Virus record (IMG/VR): IMGVR_UViG_3300027763_000050
Location: 1-64,000 of that record
DNA from: a virus
Length of the DNA: 64,000 nucleotides
Strand: one strand, 5' to 3'
The notes beneath the pieces were generated by a model, which ran no database searches, was not told the DNA's origin, and worked only from the letters and a program-made list of their open reading frames with translations. Position 1 is the stretch's first letter; the number at the start of each line of letters is the position of its first letter. The translations under genes and the position numbers were made by a program. This document shows positions 1 to 8,365 of the stretch, in pieces.

Positions 1-2
1 CC

Positions 3-3000
3 TTTTCAACCAACACCAACCCATCATCTGGCTATGCAACAGGACTGTTTAATAGCACAATTCAACACGGGTTGGGTGCGTACAGCACTGCGGTTGCACT
101 TTTGAATGGTTATTTAGCTAATATCCAGTTTGTTGACGGTCAAGCACTCACCCCGGCATCATTTGCGGAGACTGACGCAACCACCGGGCAGTGGATACCT
201 AAGGCTTACAGCGGCAGTTATGGGCTGGTTTCAGTCGCTGCGGCCACTGGTGCATTGCCGGCGTGGAATACCACTGATACCTATGGCGCTTCTAAAGGGT
301 CTGGCACTAGAACTGATGCAAATAGTTCGTCGATTGTGCTCGCATTGCCGATGGATGGTGCCAATGGCGGCACATCCTTTGGCGACCAAGGTGCAGTAAT
401 AAAGGGTAGTGGCGTTGCCAAGACAATCACTGTAAATGGCGATACAAGTACCCGTACGGCGCAAAGTAAATTTTATGGCAGCAGCGGATTTTTCGACGGC
501 AGCGGAGATTATCTACAAGCAACTATAGAATCATTAACTGGAGATTTTTGTATAGAAGCTTGGTGGTATCCGTCAGCAGGCGGGCAGCAGTCACTTTTTT
601 CCTTGGGGGATACTGCAACAAGCACCGGAATAGAATTGTATAGAAGCAGCGGAGACAATCAATTATATGTCTACAGCGGGATAACTTTAATGTCCCCTGG
701 CGTTGATTATATAGTTGGTGCATGGCAGCATTATGCTTTAACAAGGTCAGGTTCAACCCTGCGTTTATTTCAAAATGGTGTGCAAATTGGATCAGCGACT
801 AAAACAACAGCCCTTGACAGTACCTTAAGAATCGGCGTTGAATACTACAGTAGTACGTTAGCTCAGTACCTATCAGGTTATGTCCAAGATTTCCGAATTT
901 ACAATGGAGCTGCCAAATACACCAGTAATTTTTCCCCAGTAGTTGCATATAACAATTCTTCCTATCTACAGTTTGCCGACAATTCCAGTAACACTGCCAG
1001 CACATTAGGGAAGGACTATAGCGGGCTGGGGAACAACTGGACCCCAAATAATTTTAGTGTTACAGGGGGCCCTAGTTCGGTGACCTTCCCATCATCAGGC
1101 GGCCCGCCAACTGTTGATTATTTGGTTGTTGGCGGCGGCGGCGGCGGTTGCAACGTAGGAACCGGAGCGCAAACTTACGGTGGCGGCGGCGGGGGCGCAG
1201 GTGGGTTGCGTAGCACAGTGACTGCGACTGGTGGCGGCGGAGCACTGGAGACTCCTTTATCTATAACTGCTGGTGCTAGTTATGCCGTAACAGTCGGTGC
1301 CGGAGGGGCATCAGATACCAGTGGTTCGCCCTCCGTGTTTGGCTCAATTGTTGCGCTTGGCGGCGGAGCGGCAAACGGTGGTAGCAATGTAAAAGGTCCG
1401 ACTGGAGGATCAGGCGGCGGCGAGTCTGGGGTGAATAATCCCATCGGCAATTCATACGGCGACGGCACTGCCGGGCAAGGTTTCCGTGGTGGGTCTCAGG
1501 CAAGTAACTACTTCATATACGGCTTTTATCTTGGTGGCGGCGGCGGGGGCGGGGGCGCTGGTTCTATTGGGGGGGACGCTCCATCTGGCGGACAAACAGG
1601 GGGCAATGGTGGATCAGGTGTTGCAGTATCAATTACCGGGTCATCTGTGACCTATGCCGGTGGCGGCGGCGGCGGATATAGCGGATCTGGCGGATCTGGC
1701 GGTGGCGGCGCAGGAGGATACAGCTCGGCTGGCGCTCCTGGGGCAGCAAATAGTGGTGGTGGTGGTGGTGGTGCAAGCGCCGTAGGGGGCGGCAGCTTTC
1801 TCGGCGGCGCAGGTGGATCTGGCATTGTTGTCATTCGCTATTCAAATAGTTATGCGGATCTTTTAGTTGGCGGGGGCCTTACTTATACATATGCCAACAC
1901 GGGCGGCTATAAAATCTATTCCTTTACCGCCAGTGCTACTGCGGCACAATCTGCAGGCAACGACAGCCTCGTAGACTCCCCCACTAATGGATCGCAATCA
2001 GACACCGGCGTGGGCGGCGAGGTGAGGGGCAATTATGCAACGTTAAATCCGTTGCAAAAAGGTACAGATCTTACTCTTTCAAATGGCAATCTTGATCTTG
2101 CCAAGTCTTCAACAGTTGACAACTGTACTGCATCCACGATAGGGATGACAAGCGGCAAATGGTATTTTGAGCTTACCATTACTAATCTGGGCAGCGGTGA
2201 ATACGCAATAGGTTTTGGCAAGAATATACCAATTCAAAGTTATATGGGGTCAAACGCTACAACTTGGTCCTACGCTGATACTGGTCGATTGATGAACAAT
2301 GGCAGCACTACCAGTTACGGCAGTAGCTACACAACTGGCGATATTCTTGGTGCAGCTTTTGATGGAGACAATGGAACGCTTACTTTCTACAAAAATGGAA
2401 CTAGCCAGGGAACTGCAGTAACTGGATTGACCCAGGGACCTTATTTCTTTACTGCTGGCGCGTACAGTTCAGCCGCCACAAGATCCGCCAACTTCGGCCA
2501 ACGCGCATTTGCCTACACCGCACCATCAGGCTACAAAGCACTCTGCACAACTAACCTGCCAGCCCCATTAGTCACGAAGTCTAATACGGTGTTTGATGTA
2601 GTTAAATATGATGGCAATAGTGCGTCTTCAAGAGCACTTACGGGCCTTGGATTTTCCCCTGATTTTGTTTGGATTAAAGACCGCTCAAACGGTTACAACC
2701 ATGTTTTATTTGACGCTGTGCGCGAAGCTGGTGGCAGTAAGGTTTTATTTTCAAACAGAACTACAGCAGAAGGTGGTGGGGCTGGTGAAGAAGGAACAAA
2801 CTACGGAGCTATTACGTCTTTTGATTCCAATGGTTTTACTGTTGCGCCAGGAGCAGTTAATTCAGTTTGGGTAAACCAAAGTAGTGATGCTTACGTCGGC
2901 TGGTGCTGGAATGCCGGTGGGTCAACCGTATCCAACACACAAGGCAGCATCACTAGTCAGGTGCGGGCTAATGCTACGGCTGGGTTTAGCGTGGTCACAT

Positions 3001-3620
3001 TTACAGGATACACCTTCTACACTAACTACACTATAGGTCACGGATTAAATGTTGCCCCTAGCTTGATTATTTGCCGAGATTCAAATCTAGTTTCGGAGTG
3101 GGGTGTTTACCATTCCAGCCTGACTGCTAATCATAATTTATACCTAACCAGTACAGCGGCATCCGCAACAAGGTCTGGGTTGGAGCTATTCGTGGGAAGT
3201 CCTACTTCTAGTGTTTTTACTTATCGCTCTAATAATGGCGGCAGTGGACATAAAGGGATTGCCTACTGCTTCGCCCCAGTAGTCGGGTACTCTTCTTTTG
3301 GCAGCTATACCGGCAACGGGAGTACGGATGGGCCGTTTGTGTTCACCGGACTGCGACCTCGATTCTTAATTTATAAGCGAACTGATGCAGCAGATACGGT
3401 TGGGTGGATCATGATTGACAGCGCAAGAGATCCTTATAACGTTGCAACAAAATATATTGTAGCAAACGGTTCTACAGCGGAAGGCACGACAAATGTTGTT
3501 GACTTCTTGTCTAATGGTTTTAAATTGCGTGTCCCTGGTGCGGACGGCAACGTGTCTGGTGGTACATACATCTACGCAGCATTTGCCGAATCCCCCTTCA
3601 ACTACGCCCGCGCCAGGTGA
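3..3620 (+). CDS. Large tail adhesin/receptor-binding protein, LamG + Gly-rich + SPRY + DUF7483-like (5' truncated by window edge)
   Basis: The frame is open from base 3, so the true start lies upstream and 1205 residues are visible. The order is: a LamG-type beta-sandwich in roughly the first 300 residues (GDFCIEAWW, WQHYALTRSG); a stretch of about 240 residues that is almost half glycine, opening with YLVVGGGGGG; a SPRY-like domain near residues 690-850 (GKWYFEL, GDNGTLTFYKNG); and a C-terminal repeat region of the DUF7483 kind (GLGFSPDFVWIK, SNGFTV, YIYAAFAESP). This architecture is known from tail and surface proteins of marine and freshwater phages and probably contacts the host surface. 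The role is inferred from the architecture; the reading frame is certain. Confidence 0.85.
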   Translation, partial: FSTNTNPSSGYATGLFNSTIQHGLGAYSTAVALLNGYLANIQFVDGQALTPASFAETDATTGQWIPKAYSGSYGLVSVAAATGALPAWNTTDTYGASKGSGTRTDANSSSIVLALPMDGANGGTSFGDQGAVIKGSGVAKTITVNGDTSTRTAQSKFYGSSGFFDGSGDYLQATIESLTGDFCIEAWWYPSAGGQQSLFSLGDTATSTGIELYRSSGDNQLYVYSGITLMSPGVDYIVGAWQHYALTRSGSTLRLFQNGVQIGSATKTTALDSTLRIGVEYYSSTLAQYLSGYVQDFRIYNGAAKYTSNFSPVVAYNNSSYLQFADNSSNTASTLGKDYSGLGNNWTPNNFSVTGGPSSVTFPSSGGPPTVDYLVVGGGGGGCNVGTGAQTYGGGGGGAGGLRSTVTATGGGGALETPLSITAGASYAVTVGAGGASDTSGSPSVFGSIVALGGGAANGGSNVKGPTGGSGGGESGVNNPIGNSYGDGTAGQGFRGGSQASNYFIYGFYLGGGGGGGGAGSIGGDAPSGGQTGGNGGSGVAVSITGSSVTYAGGGGGGYSGSGGSGGGGAGGYSSAGAPGAANSGGGGGGASAVGGGSFLGGAGGSGIVVIRYSNSYADLLVGGGLTYTYANTGGYKIYSFTASATAAQSAGNDSLVDSPTNGSQSDTGVGGEVRGNYATLNPLQKGTDLTLSNGNLDLAKSSTVDNCTASTIGMTSGKWYFELTITNLGSGEYAIGFGKNIPIQSYMGSNATTWSYADTGRLMNNGSTTSYGSSYTTGDILGAAFDGDNGTLTFYKNGTSQGTAVTGLTQGPYFFTAGAYSSAATRSANFGQRAFAYTAPSGYKALCTTNLPAPLVTKSNTVFDVVKYDGNSASSRALTGLGFSPDFVWIKDRSNGYNHVLFDAVREAGGSKVLFSNRTTAEGGGAGEEGTNYGAITSFDSNGFTVAPGAVNSVWVNQSSDAYVGWCWNAGGSTVSNTQGSITSQVRANATAGFSVVTFTGYTFYTNYTIGHGLNVAPSLIICRDSNLVSEWGVYHSSLTANHNLYLTSTAASATRSGLELFVGSPTSSVFTYRSNNGGSGHKGIAYCFAPVVGYSSFGSYTGNGSTDGPFVFTGLRPRFLIYKRTDAADTVGWIMIDSARDPYNVATKYIVANGSTAEGTTNVVDFLSNGFKLRVPGADGNVSGGTYIYAAFAESPFNYARAR

Positions 3621-3665
3621 GTAGTGGACACGTGTTCTCTGGTGGCGACATTTGCTCGAATATAG

Positions 3666-3720
3666 GAACGTGCTTGTAAATTTACGAACGTGCTCGTAAC
3701 CATTTTCGTGGCCTCACGAA
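3666..3720. repeat. Direct and inverted repeats in a leader region
   Basis: GAACGTGCTYGTAA occurs at 3666-3679 and 3686-3699, a 20-base period. The second copy also forms the inverted repeat TTACGA...TCGTAA (3682-3699). A further perfect inverted repeat, TTCGTG-GCCT-CACGAA (3705-3720), ends one base before the ATG at 3722. It is either an operator or the transcription end of the tail gene; there is no T-run, so it is not a standard terminator. Confidence 0.5.
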
Positions 3721-3721
3721 T

Positions 3722-3952
3722 ATGGTCCGCTCCTTCTTCGCCCGCACGTATTGGCGGTTCGGTCAATACATGGGCAGTATTACCTGGGCCGCTTCCCCAG
3801 CTAATACTTCGCCAACAAAAGACTTCAGCGCCAAACGCCGCGCCCGCATTGATGAGCGCCAGAAGCGCCATGGCTTGCGAAATGCTTCGTGCAGTGGTAT
3901 AGTGCCCTTAAGACTACCGAGAAATTCTCGGAAGCTCAAGGGCACTCACTAG
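3722..3952 (+). CDS. Small basic hypothetical protein, 76 aa (doubtful)
   Basis: This ORF starts with ATG directly after the inverted repeat at 3705-3720. The N-terminal half (FFARTYWRFG, then a Lys/Arg-rich helix near residues 36-52) looks protein-like. The C-terminal third runs through the cruciform at 3899-3947 and may be non-native. No family is recognised. It could instead be a spurious ORF in an intergenic region. Confidence 0.35.
   Translation: MVRSFFARTYWRFGQYMGSITWAASPANTSPTKDFSAKRRARIDERQKRHGLRNASCSGIVPLRLPRNSRKLKGTH
3899..3947. other. Nested hairpin/cruciform
   Basis: The outer arms AGTGCCCTT and AAGGGCACT (9 bp) enclose an inner stem CCGAGAA/TTCTCGG. It sits about 23 bases before the ATG of the next gene. 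There is no T-tract, so an RNA structure or protein-binding site is more likely than an intrinsic terminator. Confidence 0.5.
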
Positions 3953-3969
3953 TCCCGCATACCAATCAC

Positions 3970-4257
3970 ATGACTGACCATCCAGTCACCCCGCCGCCTG
4001 AGCTTATGGAAAAAACTTTATTTACAGATCTTTTTAAAGCTCTTGGAGGAACTTTTCTGGAAGAAGATAGAGATTCAAATTTCCCTAACGAAAATACAAT
4101 AGATAAAGATCCTTACAAAAATCTGTGTCGGGAGCTTGTTGAGACCTGGGATGAGACTGTAAGGACACCGGGTAGTTTTGATTCACGGCGCATTGAGTTT
4201 TGTGCAAAAGCTGAACGTATTGTTTCTAATGCTCGTGCCCGCTTGGCTGGCTGTTGA
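3970..4257 (+). CDS. PITPPPEL-tag family protein, divergent member, 95 aa
   Basis: I chose the start at ATG 3970 because the sequence around it (ACCAATCAC-ATG-ACTGAC) is shared with two other genes (4284 and, on the other strand, 28519). The protein opens with MTDHPVTPPPEL, a tag I recognise from many small proteins of picocyanobacteria and their viruses. The remainder is acidic and helical and lacks the family's usual RRPKPP tail. No function is known. It is the first of four tandem small genes. Confidence 0.7.
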   Translation: MTDHPVTPPPELMEKTLFTDLFKALGGTFLEEDRDSNFPNENTIDKDPYKNLCRELVETWDETVRTPGSFDSRRIEFCAKAERIVSNARARLAGC

Positions 4258-4283
4258 ATTTAGTAGTCCCGCACACTAATCAC

Positions 4284-4646
4284 ATGACTGATCATCCAAT
4301 CACCCCACCGCCTGAGCTGGTGCAGCAGTTATGCGACAGCGCCGCCCTTTCGCGTAGCTTTAAGAACATCAGCATAAGAGAAGTTGACGTTCTACTTATT
4401 CTGGAGGCCTTTCAAGCTGGCGCCGACCAAGAACTGGATGCGTGTTGTGAGTGGTTTGTCCGGGACTGGACTGACATTGAAACAACAAACAAGCTCCGCG
4501 CCGCCAGACGCCCCAAGCCGCCGACGCTGAAAGAACAGGCAATTAAAGATCTAGACGATCTGGAGGTTAATCTGAAAGATTTTGGGATGGGGTTTGTCCC
4601 TATTACAAACCTTCGCAAAGCCCTGGAGGCATTGCCTAATGACTGA
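4284..4646 (+). CDS. PITPPPEL-tag family protein, 120 aa
   Basis: The protein starts MTDHPITPPPELVQQ and has a Cys-containing helical middle (ELDACCEWFV). The motif AARRPKPPTLKEQA follows, which I associate with the same family. The ATG at 4284 sits in the same upstream context as the gene at 3970. It overlaps the next gene by 8 bases, so the two are probably co-translated. The function is unknown; abundance in cyanobacterial accessory DNA is recalled knowledge, not shown here. Confidence 0.75.
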   Translation: MTDHPITPPPELVQQLCDSAALSRSFKNISIREVDVLLILEAFQAGADQELDACCEWFVRDWTDIETTNKLRAARRPKPPTLKEQAIKDLDDLEVNLKDFGMGFVPITNLRKALEALPND

Positions 4647-4878
4647 CCTATCACCCGCTGCTCAGGCAGTGCTGGATGCTGCTTACAAAGTCCGACCTTG
4701 GATGATCCGCGTAAATAGCGGATATATTGCTGCCGCCGCCCTTCGTGCTGCTGCGGATCAGGCACATCCAAAAGCTCACATTGAAGACATTAATTACGTT
4801 CATCAAAATTATGTTGACGGATGGAAAGATGCTCTTGATGTAATCCTCGCCATTGCCGACGAACTAAAGGCAGTATGA
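4639..4878 (+). CDS. LSPAAQ family protein, 79 aa
   Basis: It begins MTDLSPAAQAVLDAA, followed by an AAALRAAADQ helix and a C-terminal AIADELKAV. This is a small alpha-helical family common in Synechococcus/Cyanobium and their viruses, with no known function. It starts inside the end of the preceding gene. A paralogue lies at 4916-5140 and a probable remnant at 4875-4919. Confidence 0.7.
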   Translation: MTDLSPAAQAVLDAAYKVRPWMIRVNSGYIAAAALRAAADQAHPKAHIEDINYVHQNYVDGWKDALDVILAIADELKAV

Positions 4879-4919
4879 AGGAACAACTCGCCATCGACGA
4901 CGAACTGGAGGGACAATGA
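4875..4919 (+). pseudogene. 14-codon remnant of an LSPAAQ-type gene (or a coupling mini-ORF)
   Basis: The ATG overlaps the stop of the gene before it, and the TGA overlaps the ATG of the gene after it. The peptide ends AIDDELEGQ, resembling the C-termini of both flanking paralogues (AIADELKAV, LIDELEAQ). I read it as the tail of a deleted third copy that keeps translation coupled. It is too short to claim as a functional protein. Confidence 0.35.
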
Positions 4920-5140
4920 CTAAACTTTCCCCCGCCGCTCAATCAGTACTAGATGCTGCTATGCAACATTCAGGTCCAGCGTTTGAACCAGTGGCTTGCA
5001 AAATGGTTGCCTCCGCCATCCACGCTATTGACGAAGAACTTGCTTCTTGCCTTTTTGTTGGTCCCGATGAAGGCGACATTAAACGTGTGATTGATGTCAG
5101 TGATCTACATGACCTCATTGACGAACTGGAAGCCCAGTAG
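4916..5140 (+). CDS. LSPAAQ family protein, 74 aa, paralogue
   Basis: It opens MTKLSPAAQSVLDAA, like the gene at 4639, then diverges (a VASAIHAIDEEL helix and an acidic segment) and ends IDELEAQ. It is the last gene of the rightward mini-operon and is followed by a symmetric terminator. Function unknown. Confidence 0.7.
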   Translation: MTKLSPAAQSVLDAAMQHSGPAFEPVACKMVASAIHAIDEELASCLFVGPDEGDIKRVIDVSDLHDLIDELEAQ

Positions 5141-5146
5141 TCTGAA

Positions 5147-5181
5147 CCTCTTCTAAATTTAATGACTTAATTAAGAAGAGG
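5147..5181. terminator. Bidirectional intrinsic terminator
   Basis: The arms CCTCTTCT and AGAAGAGG are separated by an AT-rich loop. It lies between the rightward gene ending at 5140 and the leftward gene ending at 5189, so it suits convergent termination. Confidence 0.6.
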
Positions 5182-5188
5182 CCCAGGC

Positions 5189-5503
5189 TTAATCTTTAGC
5201 GACCGTAGTAGTCGGTGCGGGTTTGACGGGTGTAGCCGCCGCCATAGATAGGGGTAGTTGTATAGGTTTCGGTACGGCTGGTCCCACCGCCCCTATTTTG
5301 GTACGTTGTGCTTCCGTCCCCACCGCGAGGGGAGTAAGTGGCGCCAGATCCGCCGATTCCATCGCAATAACGGTTATACCCAGTTCCGTGCGTTCTTCCT
5401 TGAACTGCCCCCAGGCCTGGGTAATGGTCGGAAGCTGGGTCACTGAAAAGCCGTACTCTGTCAGGAGGTTACACGCTACCTTGCAGATTGCAAACCCCAG
5501 CAT
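5189..5503 (-). CDS. Hypothetical protein, 104 aa
   Basis: I start this ORF at ATG 5503. The frame extends further upstream, but only by running antisense through the DUF3310 gene. The N-terminal half (ICKVACNLLTEYGF) is protein-like; the tail is Ala/Pro/Thr-rich and linker-like. The bidirectional terminator just past its stop supports a real leftward gene. No family is recognised. Its start is only 9 bases from the divergent DUF3310 start, so promoters would have to overlap coding sequence. Confidence 0.5.
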   Translation of the reverse strand: MLGFAICKVACNLLTEYGFSVTQLPTITQAWGQFKEERTELGITVIAMESADLAPLTPLAVGTEAQRTKIGAVGPAVPKPIQLPLSMAAATPVKPAPTTTVAKD

Positions 5504-5512
5504 GCAGAAAGA

Positions 5513-5770
5513 ATGGGTGCCGCTGACTATGACCCGGTCGACAGGCCTAGCCATTACGCGGAAGGCCGGGCAATCGAGGTTATTGACGTACTGGAAGACT
5601 GGGTGGCAAGGGCGCCAGACCCAGTAACCGGATCGCTTTTGTGGAATACCTGCAAGTACCTCGGCAGGCTGTTTGACAAAGGGCACCCACTGCGGGACGC
5701 CAAAAAATCTCGCTACTACCTCAATCGATTGATAAGCAGGCTCGAAAAGCTCGAGAAGGGGGATAGCTAA
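5513..5770 (+). CDS. DUF3310-family protein, 85 aa
   Basis: The family signature is complete: DYDPVDRPSHY near the N-terminus, then an IEVIDVLEDW helix and KYLGRL...AKKSRYYLNRLI. DUF3310 proteins are small, widespread phage proteins, sometimes fused to nucleotide kinases, and their biochemical role is unsettled. The length is normal for the stand-alone form. The next gene starts on the base after its stop. Confidence 0.85.
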   Translation: MGAADYDPVDRPSHYAEGRAIEVIDVLEDWVARAPDPVTGSLLWNTCKYLGRLFDKGHPLRDAKKSRYYLNRLISRLEKLEKGDS

Positions 5771-5989
5771 GTGGCCGATCCGCCAAGCGCTTCAGAATTA
5801 CTGGCAATGCTCTCAGCACGGGACTTCTTGATAACACTGTCCCAGCCAAGGTTAGTGCCGCGAATTCCCCGTGAAATGAGGGAGGAAATAAAAGCGATTG
5901 CCCGCCGCTACCCAACGTCAGATCGAGTCAAATCCTGGTTCCCCGATGTCTGGGTGCCGGATGGTAGGGATGCAAACAAAACTTCCTAG
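5771..5989 (+). CDS. BPSL0761-family-like phage protein, 72 aa
   Basis: A GTG start directly follows the DUF3310 stop. The segments ARDFLITL, VPRIPREMREE and ARRYPTSDRV match my memory of the small BPSL0761 phage family (helix, PRxPRxxR, then RHYP). Function unknown. A CTAGAATA promoter-like element begins inside the last codon. Confidence 0.55.
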   Translation: MADPPSASELLAMLSARDFLITLSQPRLVPRIPREMREEIKAIARRYPTSDRVKSWFPDVWVPDGRDANKTS

Positions 5990-5993
5990 AATA
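5986..5993 (+). promoter_or_regulatory. CTAGAATA -10-like element
   Basis: This is one of at least seven copies of CTAGAATA or close variants ahead of genes in this window. Here it is 65 bases before the ATG at 6059, a longer leader than at the other copies. Confidence 0.5.
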
Positions 5994-6058
5994 AGTCCAC
6001 GCAAAGTTGTCCGGTTGCGCGCTGGATAGCTTTATCAGAAGACAAAACTAGGAAACCA

Positions 6059-6676
6059 ATGTTTATTCTTGACGGCCGGTCACTGGCGCTTGACACGCCA
6101 TTTACTACGTGGGATGGGACTCAGTATCCAGCGAATTGGCTGAGGCTTGCTTCCCCGGAAGAGCGAAGCAATATTGGGATTTACGAAAGCATTGACCCCA
6201 TTCCCTACGACCAGGCTTTTTATTGGGGCTGGGATAATGACAACAAGTTAATACCTAAAGACCATGCGCAGTTGGTACAGCAATGGGTTGCCACGGTTAA
6301 GCAAACCGCCAACACCCTGCTCGCAGATACTGGCTGGTACATCGAGCGCCTGAACGATCCAAGCTCAGGGAAACCGGTTCCTCAGTCCGTCCTGGATCGT
6401 CGAGCAGAGATTCGCGACCTAAGCAATGCCAAGGAAGACGCCATCGTTGCCACCACCAGCACCGATGAACTGGCGGCCTATGTGCGGAGTTCGGATTTCA
6501 ACACATGGTCAGCTCCTTCTAATGACGCTCTTCCCGGGCTGGGTGGAATCACGGCGGCGGAGGGTATTACTGCGGCGGCCCCCTTGGCTGGCGCGGCCGG
6601 CCCTGACACCATCACGTTTTTCTCAGGCGGGTCAACCTCTTCCGGGGTCTCAACCGTTGACACCGTCCTGGGGTAG
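6059..6676 (+). CDS. Tail fibre assembly/baseplate-type protein, 205 aa
   Basis: It opens with a tail-protein signature: a short beta-rich domain (FTTWDGTQYPANWLRLASPEE), then YDQAFYWG, QTANTLL, and DTGWYIERL. I know this layout from phage tail-fibre assembly or DUF4376-like proteins, including cyanophage ones. The last 60 residues are Gly/Ala/Ser/Thr-rich. It is the last virion-type gene before the recombinase. Confidence 0.55.
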   Translation: MFILDGRSLALDTPFTTWDGTQYPANWLRLASPEERSNIGIYESIDPIPYDQAFYWGWDNDNKLIPKDHAQLVQQWVATVKQTANTLLADTGWYIERLNDPSSGKPVPQSVLDRRAEIRDLSNAKEDAIVATTSTDELAAYVRSSDFNTWSAPSNDALPGLGGITAAEGITAAAPLAGAAGPDTITFFSGGSTSSGVSTVDTVLG

Positions 6677-6730
6677 CCCTTACGGCTAGAGCCCAGTTGT
6701 AGCAAGGGTTCTGACTATGTGCGCTTTAGT

Positions 6731-6752
6731 TACATTCTCTAAAGAGAATGTA
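6731..6752. repeat. Perfect inverted repeat, 10-bp arms with 2-bp centre, beside the recombinase gene
   Basis: TACATTCTCT-AA-AGAGAATGTA lies 39 bases upstream of the probable recombinase start at 6792. Perfect dyads with a 2-base centre suit serine-recombinase crossover sites, which exchange at a central dinucleotide. They also suit dimeric repressor operators. The sequence alone cannot decide. Confidence 0.55.
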
Positions 6753-6791
6753 GACATAGCGCAGAATAGGTGGGGACTGAGTTTTGGGGCG

Positions 6792-8096
6792 ATGAGGCTA
6801 GGTTACGCGAGGTGCTCCACGGACGAGCAAGAGGGCGCCCTGCAAGCACAGATCCTGCGCCTGGAGCAGGCTGGATGCGACACGGTGATCTCTGAGCTCG
6901 TGTCTGGCCGGAAGAACGACCGGGAAGGGATCCTCGAGGCGGCCGCGCTGGTCAAGGCAGGCAAAGTCAAGGAGCTGGTAGTTACACGGGTAGACCGGCT
7001 GGGCAGGGACGCAGCTAACACCGATCTACTGCTGGCCTTATGCGCCGAGAAGCAGGTCGAGGTGTCTGCGCTGGATGGTGGCGTGATCGAGACCGCTAGT
7101 CCCCAGGGGTTTCTGATGGCAAGGCTGCATACCTCCCTGGCTGAGATGGAGAGCCGGATGCTGTCCATGAGAATCAAAAAGGCAATGGTCGTCCATAGAC
7201 AACAAGGGCGTCACCTTCGTCGGCGCAAACCATTTGGCTACATGGGCGGCCCAAATCATCAGTTAGTGCCAGACCCTAGTAATTGGGATCACGCCAAGAG
7301 AGTCCTACGGGAATTGAAAGAACGAGGAAGCTTTAGCAAAGTCAGCCAAACCTTGCCGGAATGGTGCCCGTGGACGCCAGCTACCAACTCCTTGCATTCC
7401 TGGTTCTGCAATCCAGTAATACGCGGACACCTTGGCCACCTAAGGGACGGCGGGCAGGGCTGGAAGAGCTACTACAAACAGATGCTGTATGACCAGCACG
7501 AACCGTTAATTTCAGAGACGGAGTGGCAAGCGCTTGCCGAAATCCTTAAAAGGGCTAGAAACAGGTTCCAGCCAAAGGATGACTCAAGAGTTGCCCATGC
7601 ATTGACGGGTGTGCTGAAGTGCGCAAATTGTGGTCACAATCTCAGGTACAACACATCAAACGGAACCGCTTGGTGGCGATGCCGTCATCGTCTATGTAAA
7701 GAAAGAGGAGGAATAAAGGAGGAAATTGCGCAGAATGTAGTTCTAGATGCCTGCATATTATCCGCAGATAACCTGGCCAAAATGATTGCAAACCCAGCCA
7801 AGGAAGACCCAGTGTTGGCCGCAAAACGTAAAGACCTGGCTGACCTGGAGGAACTTGCCAGGCGCTGGCCCGACGCCGTATCAACAGAGTCCCTGCGGCG
7901 TGAAATTGCGGATTTGGAAAGATGTGATAGATCGTCGATCGACCTTAAGCAGTTTAATATTTACCGAAGAATGATGAAGGATCCACAGTTTTATCGGGCT
8001 AGGCCAGACGAGTTGCATCCCGTGTTTCGCATGGTTTTACTCGAGGTACGAGTGGCGGCAGGTGGCGGCGCTGTAGCCGTGCCTCGTACCGTTTGA
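6792..8096 (+). CDS. Large serine recombinase (XisF-like)
   Basis: Site-specific recombinase of the resolvase/invertase superfamily, 434 aa. An N-terminal catalytic domain opens MRLGYARCSTDEQ with the nucleophilic Ser at residue 9. It continues with VVTRVDRLGRD and SLAEMESRMLS, then a recombinase domain (RRKPFGY...) and a zinc-ribbon segment (LKCANCGHNL, RCRHRLC). A helical C-terminus follows. The frame also offers ATG 6717, but that would read through the inverted repeat at 6731-6752. The compact layout resembles XisF, which excises the fdxN element in heterocystous cyanobacteria. It implies integration, excision or inversion. Confidence 0.85.
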   Translation: MRLGYARCSTDEQEGALQAQILRLEQAGCDTVISELVSGRKNDREGILEAAALVKAGKVKELVVTRVDRLGRDAANTDLLLALCAEKQVEVSALDGGVIETASPQGFLMARLHTSLAEMESRMLSMRIKKAMVVHRQQGRHLRRRKPFGYMGGPNHQLVPDPSNWDHAKRVLRELKERGSFSKVSQTLPEWCPWTPATNSLHSWFCNPVIRGHLGHLRDGGQGWKSYYKQMLYDQHEPLISETEWQALAEILKRARNRFQPKDDSRVAHALTGVLKCANCGHNLRYNTSNGTAWWRCRHRLCKERGGIKEEIAQNVVLDACILSADNLAKMIANPAKEDPVLAAKRKDLADLEELARRWPDAVSTESLRREIADLERCDRSSIDLKQFNIYRRMMKDPQFYRARPDELHPVFRMVLLEVRVAAGGGAVAVPRTV

Positions 8097-8365
8097 CCAT
8101 TATCAGTAGAGCTTCTCTTGCGGTCAGAGGCTGGGAAGGGTGATCCATGGGAGGCGCAAGCTGTGGCAAGCAGCATACACCCCTGGGGCGTGCGGGATAC
8201 AGATTAGGCGCCCCTTAAAGAAATGTTCAGTGTTAACGCCCGTTGACACCCCTGAGCGATTGGCGGATTAGTCGACGATTTAATAATTTAGCCATTGCAG
8301 GTGGGAACACTTTTAGCCCACTACAGGGCCGTCCCTAGTCTGAGCGCAGCCATCTGAATAGGGCC
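8097..8365. other. Intergenic region after the recombinase
   Basis: No convincing ORF on either strand. A TTGACA at 8243 followed by about 17 bases and an AT-rich hexamer could be a promoter for the HNH gene. An attachment site could lie here, but I see no duplicated core. Confidence 0.35.

Noticed and set aside
1276-1834. Minus-strand Pro-rich ORFs
   Set aside because: They are the complement of the Gly-rich (GGC) region of the tail adhesin.
3602-3952. Further ORFs over the 3.6-3.95 kb junction (3602-3871 minus, 3690-3902 plus)
   Set aside because: They overlap the better candidate at 3722-3952 and the inverted repeats, and have no supporting signals.
5223-5627. Plus-strand 134-aa ORF
   Set aside because: It runs through the DUF3310 gene in another frame and opposite a better minus-strand ORF; its composition is not protein-like.
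6700-8365. attL/attR pair marking an integrated prophage
   Set aside because: No second copy of the dyad or of a flanking core was found in the window, so integration cannot be claimed.
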